A stretch of 64,000 bases of DNA from the NCBI RefSeq assembly GCF_010093535.1, contig NW_022985222.1, positions 271,949 to 335,948 of the forward strand, given 5' to 3'. A model generated the notes under the pieces. It was not told where the DNA came from and did no database searches. It saw only the letters and a program-made list of their open reading frames with translations. The position numbers and the translations under genes are program-made. This document shows, in pieces, positions 12,631-24,010 of the stretch (position 1 is the stretch's first letter; each line of letters starts with the position of its first letter). This DNA comes from Lindgomyces ingoldianus (lineage: Eukaryota; Ascomycota; Dothideomycetes; Pleosporales; Lindgomycetaceae).

Positions 12631-14065
12631 GGTTAGCCATCCATCCTCCTGGACTTTAAATCTCCTCGGTGTTTTGGTGCCGGCGCATTTGCAACCGGCG
12701 GGCATCTATTCTTCGGCATTCTAGATTTTCCTTGTCCTTTCAAAGGTGCCATTGGGTAACGTACGCATGAATGTTCATGGCGTTTGAGTGTCTTCGAAAC
12801 CTGGGTCACAGAGACGTAGATTGCACGGGTTTAGGTAAAGTCATATTTTGTCAAGTGAATCGAACGTCCGAGAGAACTCTGCTTTCAATATTTGTAAAGG
12901 GACGAGGCCGGATGTCAGTTTTGGTTTTGATGCTATTAGGTAGCTGCCCGAATATAAACAGGGTCCACCATCGACTCCTGTGAGTTTTGCAATGAAAAGT
13001 TGGTCCCACTAGTTAGTCTATTCCAGTAATTAGGCAAAATCTCTACTTGCAAGTCTACTAATTACAGCCCATGAAGTGACTGCAATCGTACAGGCGTACG
13101 AATTGAAATGCCTAAAGTAATCGAAGGCCTGCGAAGCTTAGTGTAGTTTTACCTGTGGGGCTAACAGGTCCATAGTTCTAGGTGTAATTCGCCTGATGGC
13201 ATTTTCGTGAACCAATAGCTATTAGAGACTCTAGTTTTACCGGGCAAAGCTACTTGGATCTCCAGAATGTAGACAAATAGAACAATAAAACTAATAGAAA
13301 GAGCGGTTCCATTGTAGTCTGCTATTCACCTCATAGTCTTATCTGTTAAGGTTGTTGCATTGAGTAACCAAGGTTTCAGCGTGAGAAAGGCGAATGTTTG
13401 GCAAAACAGACCCTTTTGCTGAATGATTGATTTAGGGGTAGAATACTTAATTTAGAAGACTGCAAACAATTGGCAAAGGAATGTCTTAGCTATAGAGTAT
13501 GAAGTTGCGGAGCTAACGTTTTCTCTCATGTTCTAAAGCAAGTTATAGAGTATCTAATAACAAATTTCAAACCCTCAATAAAAGCTCCTGCGTCAGCTTA
13601 TAAGAAGTATGATAATCTTAAAGGACCCTTGCCGTTTAATCGTGCATGTTAGCAATCGCTTGTCTTCTAAGACGCTTTGGGTTTCCCTAAACTCACCACT
13701 TGTTGTGAGTGTTTTTCCCTTCTATGACTATGCAGGAAGCCCACTAAGAAGTTGCCTTACACACGCTGGATTCACTAGAGAACTGCATGGTACTTCGCTA
13801 GAGTAAAATTGCATGCAGCGAAGCCTGTGGTAGTAGGAATGTATGTAGTAATTCATCAACTTGACAGTAGCAAGTAGACGGCACAGGTGCCAAATACTGC
13901 ATCCATGTGGTCTATGTTAAAAGCATCTCCTAAGTTTGTATATATATTAATTTAAACCTAAGTACCCTTCCGGGTTTATCCAAATATGCGCATGCCATTT
14001 CCCATACACACCAAGGAAGCATCATGGCTCATCTAGGTACACATTCCAAGGCTCACAACAATTGA
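12631..14065. other. no gene seen
   Basis: Moderately AT-rich sequence with no long open frame or recognisable motif on either strand. It includes the 3' flank of the cysteine dioxygenase gene. Confidence 0.6.
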
Positions 14066-14527
14066 CAGCTCAATATATGCTACGAAATCTGGGGCACAAT
14101 ATCAGTCCCGCTCTGCCCAACTAGTCACTCTCGACGTCGCGGCCTTGTAGAGATATGCACGCCCTTTCCCTCTTACCTTACCAAATCTCGTTCTAAACAC
14201 ACTATCATTCACGGGCCTGATCCTCCACATATCCGCTCATCATTCATCCACCCAAAAAGCAACACCGCCTATGCGAAATCGCCTTCCTTATTTGGCCGTG
14301 CTCGCGGTGAGGACGAATATCGCACGTTGAAACATGGCTCCCCTAAGGACCGCGTGCCAAGTACCAATCCCAGTGCCGTCTCCAGTCCCAGGATGCCAAT
14401 GTTAAACACTACTTCAAGCGACATGACCACCCAAGACGGCAACAAAAAGAGCATAAGCTACATCAAGAAGCTTGGCGTAGACCCAGACTTACGCTACAGA
14501 GGGCAGCAGTACATCGAGGAGAACTGA
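14066..14527 (+). CDS. possible terminal exon of an unknown protein
   Basis: One frame stays open for about 153 codons and ends in a TGA, preceded at 14067-14068 by a possible AG splice acceptor. The C-terminal part looks protein-like (SLFGRARGEDEYRTLKHG and, near the end, KKLGVDPDLRYRGQQYIEEN). I do not recognise the family. No ATG lies at the head of the frame and I could not find a convincing upstream exon: a nearby ATG at 14023 would need an intron of only about 30 nt. It could be the last exon of a small basic protein, or chance. Confidence 0.25.
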   Translation, partial: QLNICYEIWGTISVPLCPTSHSRRRGLVEICTPFPSYLTKSRSKHTIIHGPDPPHIRSSFIHPKSNTAYAKSPSLFGRARGEDEYRTLKHGSPKDRVPSTNPSAVSSPRMPMLNTTSSDMTTQDGNKKSISYIKKLGVDPDLRYRGQQYIEEN

Positions 14528-15699
14528 AGGCAGGATTTGTGCAACTCTGCTGATTCGAGAAGTTCTGGGGGGTGTTTTTTGGGCGATATTTGTGTTATAT
14601 AAAGAGGGAATTGAACATGGCAAATCTTGAGTTTAGGAAGATTGTGGTGTGTCTAGTGAGTTGGCTTCTTTGTTTTCCTTTGCTGCGTTCGCCTTTGCGT
14701 TCAAATTGAAGGGATGCGAGTACGAGCTAACGAAATGGCTAGGAAATCAACATTACTACTACGATTGGTGGTGAAGATGCTCTCCCAGCGTGGAGAGTTC
14801 GTTGGCCCTGATGCCGGATGGAGCCCCGGTTTGTGAGTGCTCGCAACGTCTCCGCTAGAGCGCAATTTGGTATGGCGCCGCCACGGACGGGTTACCTTGA
14901 TGGCAGAAATGAGTTGAAGGAGTTGCAGAGAAAAGGGGTGACTGGGAAACATTTGTAAGCATTTTTTTTCTAGAGAATTTGAACCAAGAAGGGGAGGAGA
15001 TGCGAACAGTTCCAACAGCACGATTCCCAAAGACAAAAACAAGTTCTATACGAACAGTGGTGGTGATAAGACTGACGAGATATTCGGAAAGAAACTTCTA
15101 GACACTCCTCGTTCCACCCCTGCTGACTCCTGTGCAATATCCTCCAGTTTCCGGTCTAATTTCATTCGATACCACTAATGCCACTGCAGGACAGCCACCT
15201 TGTTACCAAAACAACCCTACTAAAAGAAGACAAGGAGGCCTGGGGTTTCATCAACGAGGCCGACACTAGCTTCAGTTTCCCCCAGATGATGAGGGTGAGT
15301 ACTATTATGAGTATGTGAGGGACAAGGGTGATCAGAATGACGAATATGAGTATAAGGTGGGAGATTCTAAGCATGTGTAGAAGAGCTAGTTTAACTAGAG
15401 CTAGTAGGGCTTCAATGTGGGTGGTATATGATTGACGATTTAGTTCGATTTAGGCTGAGCGAGCCTAGGAAAGGCGAGGTTCTTTGTCACCTCCACGAAA
15501 ACATTGGGAATGAGTGGTGGAAATGGATACAAAGGGAACGTTGGGGATACTTGGCTAGTATTTTGTACTTCTGCAGGCCGCTGCTAACTGTCTCGGCAAT
15601 ATACCAATGGATACCTTCCTTCTTCACAAGCAAACAGCACCTTATCTGTAGCTTCAACAAGAACTGCAATTCAAAATTATCCATCTCATGACATTCGAC
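14528..15699. other. no convincing gene
   Basis: Short open frames only. A minus-strand frame at 14701-15042 begins with residues resembling kinase subdomain IX (SLGIVLLELF), but the rest does not match a kinase. The right end is the 3' flank of DBP8. Confidence 0.5.
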
Positions 15700-17448
15700 T
15701 TACTTCTTAAGCTTCTCCATCCCCATCTTCCTCTTCCCATACACGTCCTTTCCCTCTTCAATCTGCAATTGCGCCTCCCTCTTCTTCTCGCCTACAGGCT
15801 TCAACGCATCTCTTGCTACCCTCGTTTCTAAATTAACGCCCTCTTCCGCGTATTGATCCATCTTCTTTCCTACTCTTTCTTCAATGGCCAATATCAGCTC
15901 TACGTCCCTTTGCCCAATGAACGTCACACTCTGACCCGCTCTCCCGGCTCTTGCCGTTCGTCCAACTCGGTGAATATAGTCATCTGGATCCCGTGGTACA
16001 TCGTAGTTAATAATGAGGGCGACTTCAGGGATATCGAGACCACGGGCTGCGACGTCGGTAGCGACGAGGATCCTGGCGGCTTGTGCACGGAATCGGGCAA
16101 GATTGGCGACACGTTGTGACTGGGGGAGGCGGGAGTGTAGAGCAGTGACGCGGTGCAAAAGTAGACGGAGCGTATATTCTAGGAGATTCGCTGTGTCGGT
16201 GCGGTTGCAGAAGATTATTACGGATTTGCTAATATTCTCTGGGGTGCCTAGAAGAACGTGGAGATAGTGTTCTTTGTGTGTTACTGGGATTTGCAGATAC
16301 TTCTGTTGTAGTTTTGGTGGGATGGCTAAAGTCTCCGTATCTACTTCGCAAATGAAGATGGGTGGGCGACCAGGACGCGGCTGCTCTTTCAAAGCAAGCA
16401 CTTCCGACGTGACTGTTGCCGTGAACAATAATGTTTGTCGTTCAGTAGCGGAAGGTAGAACCGAGAGGCAGGTTTCCAAATCTGGCAGCATACTTCCTCG
16501 TCCGGGTGCGAGAAGTCGGTCTGCTTCATCAAACACCACAAACCTGACCCTACGCAATCCGCAGATGGTGTCTTCACCGGAAGCCTTGATGTGCTCAGCA
16601 AGACGGCCAGGGGTTGCAATTACAATATGCGGCCGTGATGCAAGATTAATAGCTTGTTCTCGCTGGTCGCCCCCTCCAGTTATTAGGACCGGTTTGAGGG
16701 ACTGTGGTGCTGATATGGCCTTGATTTGCTCGAAAATTTGGATCGCAAGTTCTCTATAGAAAGTGAGCAGAAGGCAATATCACTCACTACGCATGACCAT
16801 TACCTCGTCGGTCTAGGGTCGGGAAGAGTTAGCAATCTTCGTATCTAAAGTTATGATTGAGGAGCTACTTACGTGATAACAACAGCAAATATCCCCACAG
16901 GATCTTCAGCCCACTTTTGAAGGATAGGAGCTGCAAAGGCTACTGTTTTACCAGTACCTGTTCGCGATCCACCAATGCTAGGGATTTCAATCAGCACAAG
17001 CAGGTATTTCAGGGAGAGAACAATCATACCAGTCCCTCCCTTTCAAGATCTCCGGGATACACGCCTTCTGAATCCCTGTCGGCCGTTTAATCTCCATGGC
17101 AGAAAGCGATGCAACTAGCCAAGGAGCGACATTGATCGACGCAAAAGATATCTTCTCTTTTCCACTCAACGCTGTTGATTCAGGATCCAATTGACCGGTT
17201 TGGCCTGGTACTAGTCCGGCCTTCTTTGTCTTGATTCTCGAAAGAATTGGGACTTGGTTATTCGAAGTTACATCTAATCCAGAAACTTCTTTAGGAGAAG
17301 GAGAGAGCTTTCTTCGCTTTCTGCTTCCATTCTGGTATTCTGAAATGTCTTCATTGGAGGATGAGAAACCTGGGTCCGAATACGAGGGAGGCTTCACTGG
17401 GACGGATTCGATGACCTTATTCTTCAAGCGCCTCTCCATGGTGCCCAT
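15700..17448 (-). CDS. DBP8: ATP-dependent DEAD-box RNA helicase Dbp8 (528 aa, four exons)
   Basis: Nucleolar helicase for 40S subunit (18S rRNA) processing. Exons are 17448-17030, 16977-16873, 16812-16804 (only 9 nt) and 16753-15700, with consistent phases. The 9-nt exon supplies three codons' worth of sequence and completes PTRELA. Helicase motifs in order: Q-motif region at about 100-135, SRTGTGKT (motif I, about 144-151), PTRELA (Ia), GG and TPGRL (Ib), DEAD at about 253-256, FTATVT (III, the TAT form seen in Dbp8), [10 protein letters not shown] (V) and [11 protein letters not shown] (VI, near 440). The C-terminus is basic and ends GMEKLKK. The start is the first of two near Mets ([10 protein letters not shown]); the open frame extends further upstream without a better start. 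Motif I has Arg-Thr where most DEAD proteins have Gln/Lys-Thr, which is tolerated. Confidence 0.94.
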
Positions 17449-18456
17449 TGTTGGCAGGTATAGCTTGAACGCGAGTTGATCTGTGATCAGCGTGGGTGGA
17501 GGTGGAAGCTGGAGATTTTCGTGCAAGGATCGCAGGCATGGAGAATTTCGACGCAACGCGTATCGATAAGCGCACAGGCCACATTGTTTCTTCAGCTTTT
17601 TGAAACTCTGGAGATCGGTTCCCTTGACTTGCGAAAGCTGGCTCAAGCACCAGTGCTTCCCGAAGTCCATGAAGAAAGTTTGCTCCTAGAGTATTTGCGA
17701 AAGCCTAATACCTTTGTCTCGAGCTATGGCAAATCTGATCGCACTAAAGCTTCCTGCCTCTTCCCACCACACCACCTTCATCATGTCATTCTCTCGAAGG
17801 CGAGGGACTGGTCAATCAATCAGAGATCCTACTTTGCTCGTCGATCAACAAATTACTGAGACGACAAAACTCCACCATTGAGTACATCATCCTCTCCTGT
17901 ATCCATTACATGACTCTCCACATACCCACTTCTTGTTCTAGCCTCCCCAGTTCCTATCGGAACGGTCCGCTGTTATTTCGGACCCCGCTTCTATTCCTTT
18001 GTTAACAAGTACTACCCGTTAGATGTCAGTCTATTGAGCTGCTATAACTGGGCTTTGGCTTTGCAATTGTGACTTACAAACCTGATGTAGTTGCGCTGTC
18101 TTCCTTGCCAGACCTGATAGCTAGGCAGGGGTGTAGAACTATCTATTACGTCCAAATGCCCGATATGGATTTAGAGCGGTCAGACGAGCCAAGTTTGGCA
18201 CCACCCAGGACGAGCAGACTCTATGCATTCGAGGGAGTGCGAGGATGTCGTCGATATTGGATGCTGAGGGCAGAATGGGGAATGTCCTAGGACGCTAAGC
18301 GACGTTTACCCTTATGCTGGAGTGATATTACGAATGCCTGGGCATATCGGACCTTTTAAAGCACGATCCGAATTCACTTCGTTGAGTAAGTGACTCGCAT
18401 TACATACTCACTTTAACACTTACAGCCTGCTTTCTGCAGTAGCATATACGCTCAAA
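17449..18456. other. no convincing gene
   Basis: 5' flank of DBP8 followed by sequence with only short frames. A plus-strand frame at 17476-17859 runs antisense to the DBP8 leader and has no motif. Confidence 0.5.
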
Positions 18457-18822
18457 ATGACGCATCGGACTGGTGAGTTCTACGGTATGAACGAGGCATT
18501 GTTCTCATCGGCATTGGTAGAAATGGTTTTCAACATACTTGTCGCCTGGCCCCTGATTGTCGTCGGTGTCGCAGGCCTGATCTCGCTCTTCTATATCGTC
18601 AAGCAATATGACGCTTCATTGTACCCTCGTTTCATGGCTTGGGCTTGTATCTTGGGCGTTATGGAGCTCTTTCGCGAATTCAGCGCCAAAGACAACTCCA
18701 CAGGCTTCATGAGTTGCATTACCACCATCTCTCTTTGGCACAGTCTCCGGCCTCGAAAAGCTCGGGTCAAGCCCCATATGGAAGCTGTGGTTCCGAGCGT
18801 ATCATCGCCGACTAATGCGTGA
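18457..18822 (+). CDS. hypothetical membrane protein (121 aa open frame)
   Basis: The frame starts with an ATG and carries a strongly hydrophobic stretch at about residues 20-50 (LVAWPLIVVGVAGLISLFYI), followed by a shorter hydrophobic segment around FMAWACILGVM. That suggests one or two membrane helices. I do not recognise the family. A second open frame (18819-19061), also with hydrophobic patches, follows directly in another frame, so the true gene may be longer and spliced, or broken by a frameshift. Confidence 0.35.
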   Translation: MTHRTGEFYGMNEALFSSALVEMVFNILVAWPLIVVGVAGLISLFYIVKQYDASLYPRFMAWACILGVMELFREFSAKDNSTGFMSCITTISLWHSLRPRKARVKPHMEAVVPSVSSPTNA

Positions 18823-19160
18823 ATTTTCGCGACGCTATTCTGGGTTGGTTCCCCTCATCTTCCAGAGAGTCTGAAGGAAACACATATTACCTTTTTCCTG
18901 AAACACAGGGCATTCCATCCTGTATAGCCGAGCCGTATGGAGATTATATGGAAATTTTTGCGACGTCGTTTGGGTTCCTGAAAATGTTATTCTATAATGA
19001 CCATATAGGCTCCCTAGCTCTTCGTGTTGTGGTATATATATTTACTGGATGTAGAACGTAAGAAGTCTTCCTGTTTTAGCACGCTAGTTTCTCAAGAAAC
19101 CCGCCAAAATTCTATTAGGATTTCTTCCTCCTTAGTTACGCAACCTTCATCGTAGGCATC

Positions 19161-19582
19161 ATGGGCCTTCCCATGCCCAACGGACGTATTCCACAGGCGT
19201 CTGTTCATACCGACTCCCTCACTATCTATGAAACCCGCCTCGAAGTCATTCACACCGCTAATAGCAATAACACCGAGATCCGCAAAATGTTAGTCGGTCG
19301 AGTAGCAAATTATGCGTTTCCAGATTGGGCTTGTGCTGGCCGAACCGATGACCGGACCATCACTTAGTGTCTCGTCGCTACCCCACGTTCGACGGTCACG
19401 AGTTTTCCATGGACTACCATGGCGGCTGGTCCAGGTGGTGTCACGGGGGGCATTGTCGCTCCCCAACTTTGACCATTCGGCTGCAAAGGAAGAAATATAA
19501 TAGGAATGTGAGTGTTTTAAAACGACAGCTTGGAGTCTTGGACGATGCATTAGCCGTAAAGCTGCCCGGTGACTGCCCGTAG
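19161..19582 (+). CDS. possible two-exon hypothetical protein
   Basis: An ATG-started frame (19161 on) can be joined to the frame containing SRRYPTFDGHEFSMDYHGGW by a GT-AG intron ending at about 19367. The result is a small Trp-, His- and Cys-containing protein with no family that I recognise. The junction is only one of several possibilities. It could be a remnant or non-coding. Confidence 0.22.
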
Positions 19583-20286
19583 GGCTGTCCAATGTAATTG
19601 TCGACGTACCGCCCACTGAGAGAGTTACAAGCAGAAGGGCCGGCCATGTAATTGCCGGCAGGGACAAAAGCAGACGTAAGACGGATAGCTGAGGCAGACT
19701 ATAGGAGCGTTAGAAAGCTTTGAGGAATGCGAACAATCAGGAATACTGCATATTAGTACACAACATGGAACGTGACTAGGTTGTTAAACCTCTTGCTAAA
19801 ATTAAGAAGAATGTTAATAGAATGCAAATTCCTAGCTTAAATCACTCTTGTTACTTGCTACGTTAGGCAATAAGATATAGTACAATGTTAGGATTGAAAT
19901 AATTGCTTGCATTGATAAATGTGAACAAATATCTCTGAATCTTCAAACTTTTATTTCACTGTTGGGTTGTTGCTTCCCCGACTTGATCTACTTGGAATAA
20001 CAATCTAGATATGGAGCGGGGATATGAAGTGACTACTTTGCGATCCTGCTAGAGTGGCTTCAGCCTTTGAGTTGGAGCAAAAGAGAAGGAGGATATTTGT
20101 CAATTTCTTTGAATCCGCAAAACAAAAAGAGGTTATTAGCGATAACCACCTTTATCTGCTTCTGAAATCAGGAAGGAATATCTTTTGGAAAGAGTTGGGA
20201 GAATAAAAAGACAAAAAAAGTGTTTCAAGCCCGATGCGGGGGCTACGAATTGTTAGAAGACCGAAATAATGTTTAAGAATGATTTG

Positions 20287-20386
20287 TACTGACTCGAACC
20301 CGCAACCTTGAGATTGCATGGGATCAATCGTTCTAAAGGAACGTGAATACTGTAAGAGTCTCACGCTCTACCGATTCTGACAACAT
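20287..20386 (-). pseudogene. tRNA-Lys(CUU) pseudogene with intron
   Basis: On the minus strand the right half of a D arm (CGGTAGAGC) leads into a perfect anticodon stem (TGAGA/TCTCA) with a seven-base loop containing anticodon CTT. The arm is interrupted after position 37 by an insert of about 37 nt, the standard place for a nuclear tRNA intron. A B-box (GGGTTCGAGTC) follows. The left half of the D stem, the 3' side of the T stem and the acceptor stem do not pair, so the gene is probably dead or part of a tRNA-derived repeat. Confidence 0.5.
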
Positions 20387-21339
20387 GTAAGAGTGTATTC
20401 GGGCATTGACGTAGTGTGAAACTTACGAGCTAACCGGGCATTTACTGAATATTGAAGATGTTTAGAATTAATTGATTTATATACAAAAGCGACAGTAGAC
20501 CCAAAAACCAATAGGTCCGGCTGCGCCGAGCTGAAGTCTAAAAAGCCGGCCGACCGTACCGCTCAACCCTCAGGCTCCAAACAAAGCCTGAATTTTGATC
20601 CCTGACTGTAGTTTATGTGCGGGGCTTCTCGTTGCATGTCGGGTACTGTTCCATTTTGGGTCTAGCTTTGTTCGGTGTCCTTGTCAAAACCCCGAAACTA
20701 CTCCAAACATCAGCAGGACCCATCTCAGCGCAATACATCGAGCAGATCTCAGCATGTCGTGAATTATTCTAAATGATGACTGGGTGGCCACGTTGCCAGA
20801 ACGCCCATCAAGGCTTGTCGAAGGAAGCCGGACAAAAGATATTAGCTCACCCTGCTCTCCTCACCACCCATTGGCGAAAAGGATTTAGATGTTTAGGACA
20901 TCCTTAAGCAGGAATTTTTGAGCGAAGGGTTTACTCTGCAGGACTCCGAACCCTAAGAAATATAAAGATGAAATCAAGTCGTACACAAAGAACTTGGTTA
21001 ACGGCAGCTCTCTTCATGAAGTCGACTCTTGCCAACTCGCCAATTGGCACTCCGCTGAAATCGACTGCACCCCTTCAAGCGATTTGCGAAGATGGCTCAC
21101 AACCAATGGAGCAAGTTTCCACTTCACTTTTCAATCAATAGACGAAACAGAAGAGTTACCGCAAGTGATGAGCACCGATATTGGAGACTTCGGTAATTTG
21201 CCGCCGAAGTATGTCCAGCGCTTCCAACCGTACGTAATACGATTCGACTCGACCAAATCTGGGACGTTACGTCTGACTATCTTAGTACGTTTCTACTATA
21301 CAATTAACATGAGGACTACTTACAAGTCTTAACTGTAAC
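20387..21339. other. no convincing gene; possible remnant next to transposon block
   Basis: A frame of about 112 codons (20994-21332) has protein-like residues such as FGNLPPKYVQRFQPY, but starts with TTG and runs straight into the AT-rich block. It could be the front of a gene cut by the insertion. I do not recognise it. Confidence 0.3.
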
Positions 21340-24010
21340 AATTAAAAATCCTTGTATAGCTTAACAACTTAGCAGAAGTTACAACATAACACTAGAACAA
21401 ATATAATTTAAAAGAGCTAAAAGCTTAGAGTAAATTACTCTCTAATAGAGCTAGTTTTTCTGTAATTAAAGAGCTTTAATTATCTCTCTAAAAAGGCAGT
21501 TTCTGTTAAAGTGGCAAGTTTTTCTCCTACTAGAGAAGGCTCTCTTACAGTTGTAGGACGTACATAAGATAGAGAGAAAATTAAGAGCAATTTTAAAAAG
21601 TGTAGAGTAGAAAAAACATCTTACTTTTATCTACTATGTAAGAGGATTTGTAAACAAAGGGCTGTTGTTCTTAGCTATAGCAAAGTCTTTCTAATAAAAG
21701 TTATAATACTACTGCAACTCTAAGGTTTTCTGCTGCCTTTTATATAAGTAATTACTAGTAAAAAGAGAGATGTTTATAAAGAAAGTCTTTTTAAATCTAT
21801 TATTATAATAGTTACTACTAAGTAACTTGCAACACTAGGGCAGCTAAAGGGGGTTATCCTTATTAACTTTAGCCTTAGCCTTTACATTAATATACTGCTA
21901 GAAAATAGCCTTTATTAAGACCTTAGCCTTTTTATGCTATAATAAGTGCTTTCTTTAATAATCCTTAAACTAAATAAGACAAAGTTAAGAGTTAAGTATA
22001 GTTATAATATAGTAATAAGATATAAAGGGTTTTAGGACAAACTTGCCCTAGTATAATGTTAACTTTTTAATGCTATATAATATGCTATTCTTAAGGTAGG
22101 AGCTTTTATTTTTATGCTTTACCTTCTTCTGCACTTTATAAAGTTTGTTATATAAGTGCTAAAGATTAATAATTATTATCTAAAAAAACTTATACTTACT
22201 ATTACCCTTAATCTTTTTAGTTATAGAGTAAAAGACTTTAAGAAACTTATAAAAGTAGTTTACTTTCTTTTACTTATTCTTAGTTATCACTTTAGTAAGA
22301 GCAGAGATGCTAGGCGTAGTAGAGTTATTATTAGTGCCTCTTTACTTCTAGATAAATATTATAATAGTTGTTTTAAGCTTATAACAGCGTAATAGCATAA
22401 AATATACTAAATGCTAGCAGACACTGCTATCTTGTATAAGAGAAAAGGTTCTAAAGCTTTAAAAAGAGTTATTAGTGTTAACAGTAGCCTAATATGTTAT
22501 AAAGGCCTTCTAGTGTTTGTGTAATGCTAACACTATGTTTATAAAATTATAAAGCTTGCCTATAACTTTATGCTAGCAGTATATATTAAACTAATCTTAG
22601 GGAGCAGCTTAGGCTAGCTTACTCTTAAAAGCACTAAGCTCTTTGCTGTATATTACTGCCTTAACAACTAGCTAGATTGTATAACCACCACAGCGTATAC
22701 AGTGCTTAGAGGTAAGTAGCATGTTAATGTGCTTAGTAAGGTTAGTAATAGTTTCTTTATTATTATTTAATGTGTTATTAGTGACTAAATAATAGAATTT
22801 TAACATAATTTTAAAGTTATAGATAATAGCAGCAATCTTATGCGCTTAATTTGCCCTTATATAGTTACTATAAAGGTTTTAAAAGCTAATAAATAGGTTT
22901 TAGTGCTAGTAGTTGCTATCTATTTTTACATAGTTAATTATTATAAAGTTTTTAAGCTGCTAAGGCACTAGTGCTAAGGAATTACTAACTTACTAATAAA
23001 ATAAGCTACTACTCTAAGGAAGAAAAAGTAGTTTAGTAAAGTCTATATATTAATGCTTAACACAACTTTTAACTAGGCTATCCTTAGTACTGTTTAAATC
23101 TCCTGCTTTTGCTCTATAACTCTAGAATTTATGTATAAAGAATATATAGTAGGCAATAATAAAAAAGTGCAGAGAAGGTTAGCGCAGTTTTAAGAGATAA
23201 TACCCTAAAGTTTAGCTAATAAAGCCTTAGTAAAAAAAATATTATAAAGAATTACCTAGTTAATAACTACTTTCTGTAAAGACTCCTCTTACTAGACAGT
23301 GTAAGCAATAATATGCCCCCCTCTAGCAACTAAGTAAGTAATGTTAAAGGGATTAGCTAGAAGCTATAGCCTATTAGGTAAAAGACTCTTATTAGCATTA
23401 ACTTAGTGCTTCTTTCTAAGATAGCTAATAATATAGTTGTAGCTGTTAACCTTCTTTACCCTAGCCTAGAGGCCCTACGTGTGGCATCTCTTGCATAGCT
23501 AAAGCCTTAAAAGGACGCCTTTATTGTCCTTGTACGCTAAATCTGCCCTATGCTGCTATATAGAGGAAACAGGACAATTACTGTAAAGCTAGCTCTTGTG
23601 TTTAACATAGTAACTAAGCCTTTTTAGTAAGAGCTTTTTATTTATTAGCTAGAGGTTATCTTACTTAATAGAAAAGTTTACACTATTATTAAGATAATTA
23701 TTAGCTAAAAACTTTTTTATAAATTTAACTACTAGCGTCTTATTGCAAGAGCTAATAGATAGAGAGGATAATAAGGCTTTTAAGTAAGCAAGATAACAAG
23801 AACTAGCGTAATAAGCTACTTTAGCTTGTTAGAAGAAGCTAGCTTAGGAGGAGCTAGCTTAGGAGGAGCTAGCTTAGGATGAGGCTGTACGCCTGCTACG
23901 CTAGAGGAATTAAGACAATTAGCTTATAATAGGTAAGACAATAGCAAATTATAACTTAAGGACAATATAGAGCGCAAAAAAGTTAACTATTTACATAGGA
24001 TTTAATACCC
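21340..24010 (-). mobile_element. RIP-degraded DNA transposon relic, hAT-like
   Basis: The block is sharply AT-rich and full of TA, CTAG and stop codons on both strands, unlike its flanks. On the minus strand, around 23520-23380, a frame with stops at likely Trp positions shows a BED-type zinc-finger layout: two close cysteines (CKRC), then YNYIISYLRKKH with spaced His/Leu positions. Further along, at about 22100-21900, the pattern NPxLRLxxFKD...HKKAK resembles the late part of hAT transposases. The stops and C-to-T/G-to-A bias fit RIP. Terminal inverted repeats and a target duplication could not be identified, so family and ends are tentative. Confidence 0.5.
23838..23883. repeat. 15-bp tandem repeat (three units)
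   Basis: Three copies of GCTAGCTTAGGAGGA in tandem, inside the AT-rich transposon relic near the presumed 5' end of its transposase frame. Confidence 0.85.

Noticed and set aside
14701..15042. Kinase-like phrase SLGIVLLELF on the minus strand
   Set aside because: Only about ten residues resemble kinase subdomain IX; the rest of the frame and the neighbourhood show no other kinase motif.
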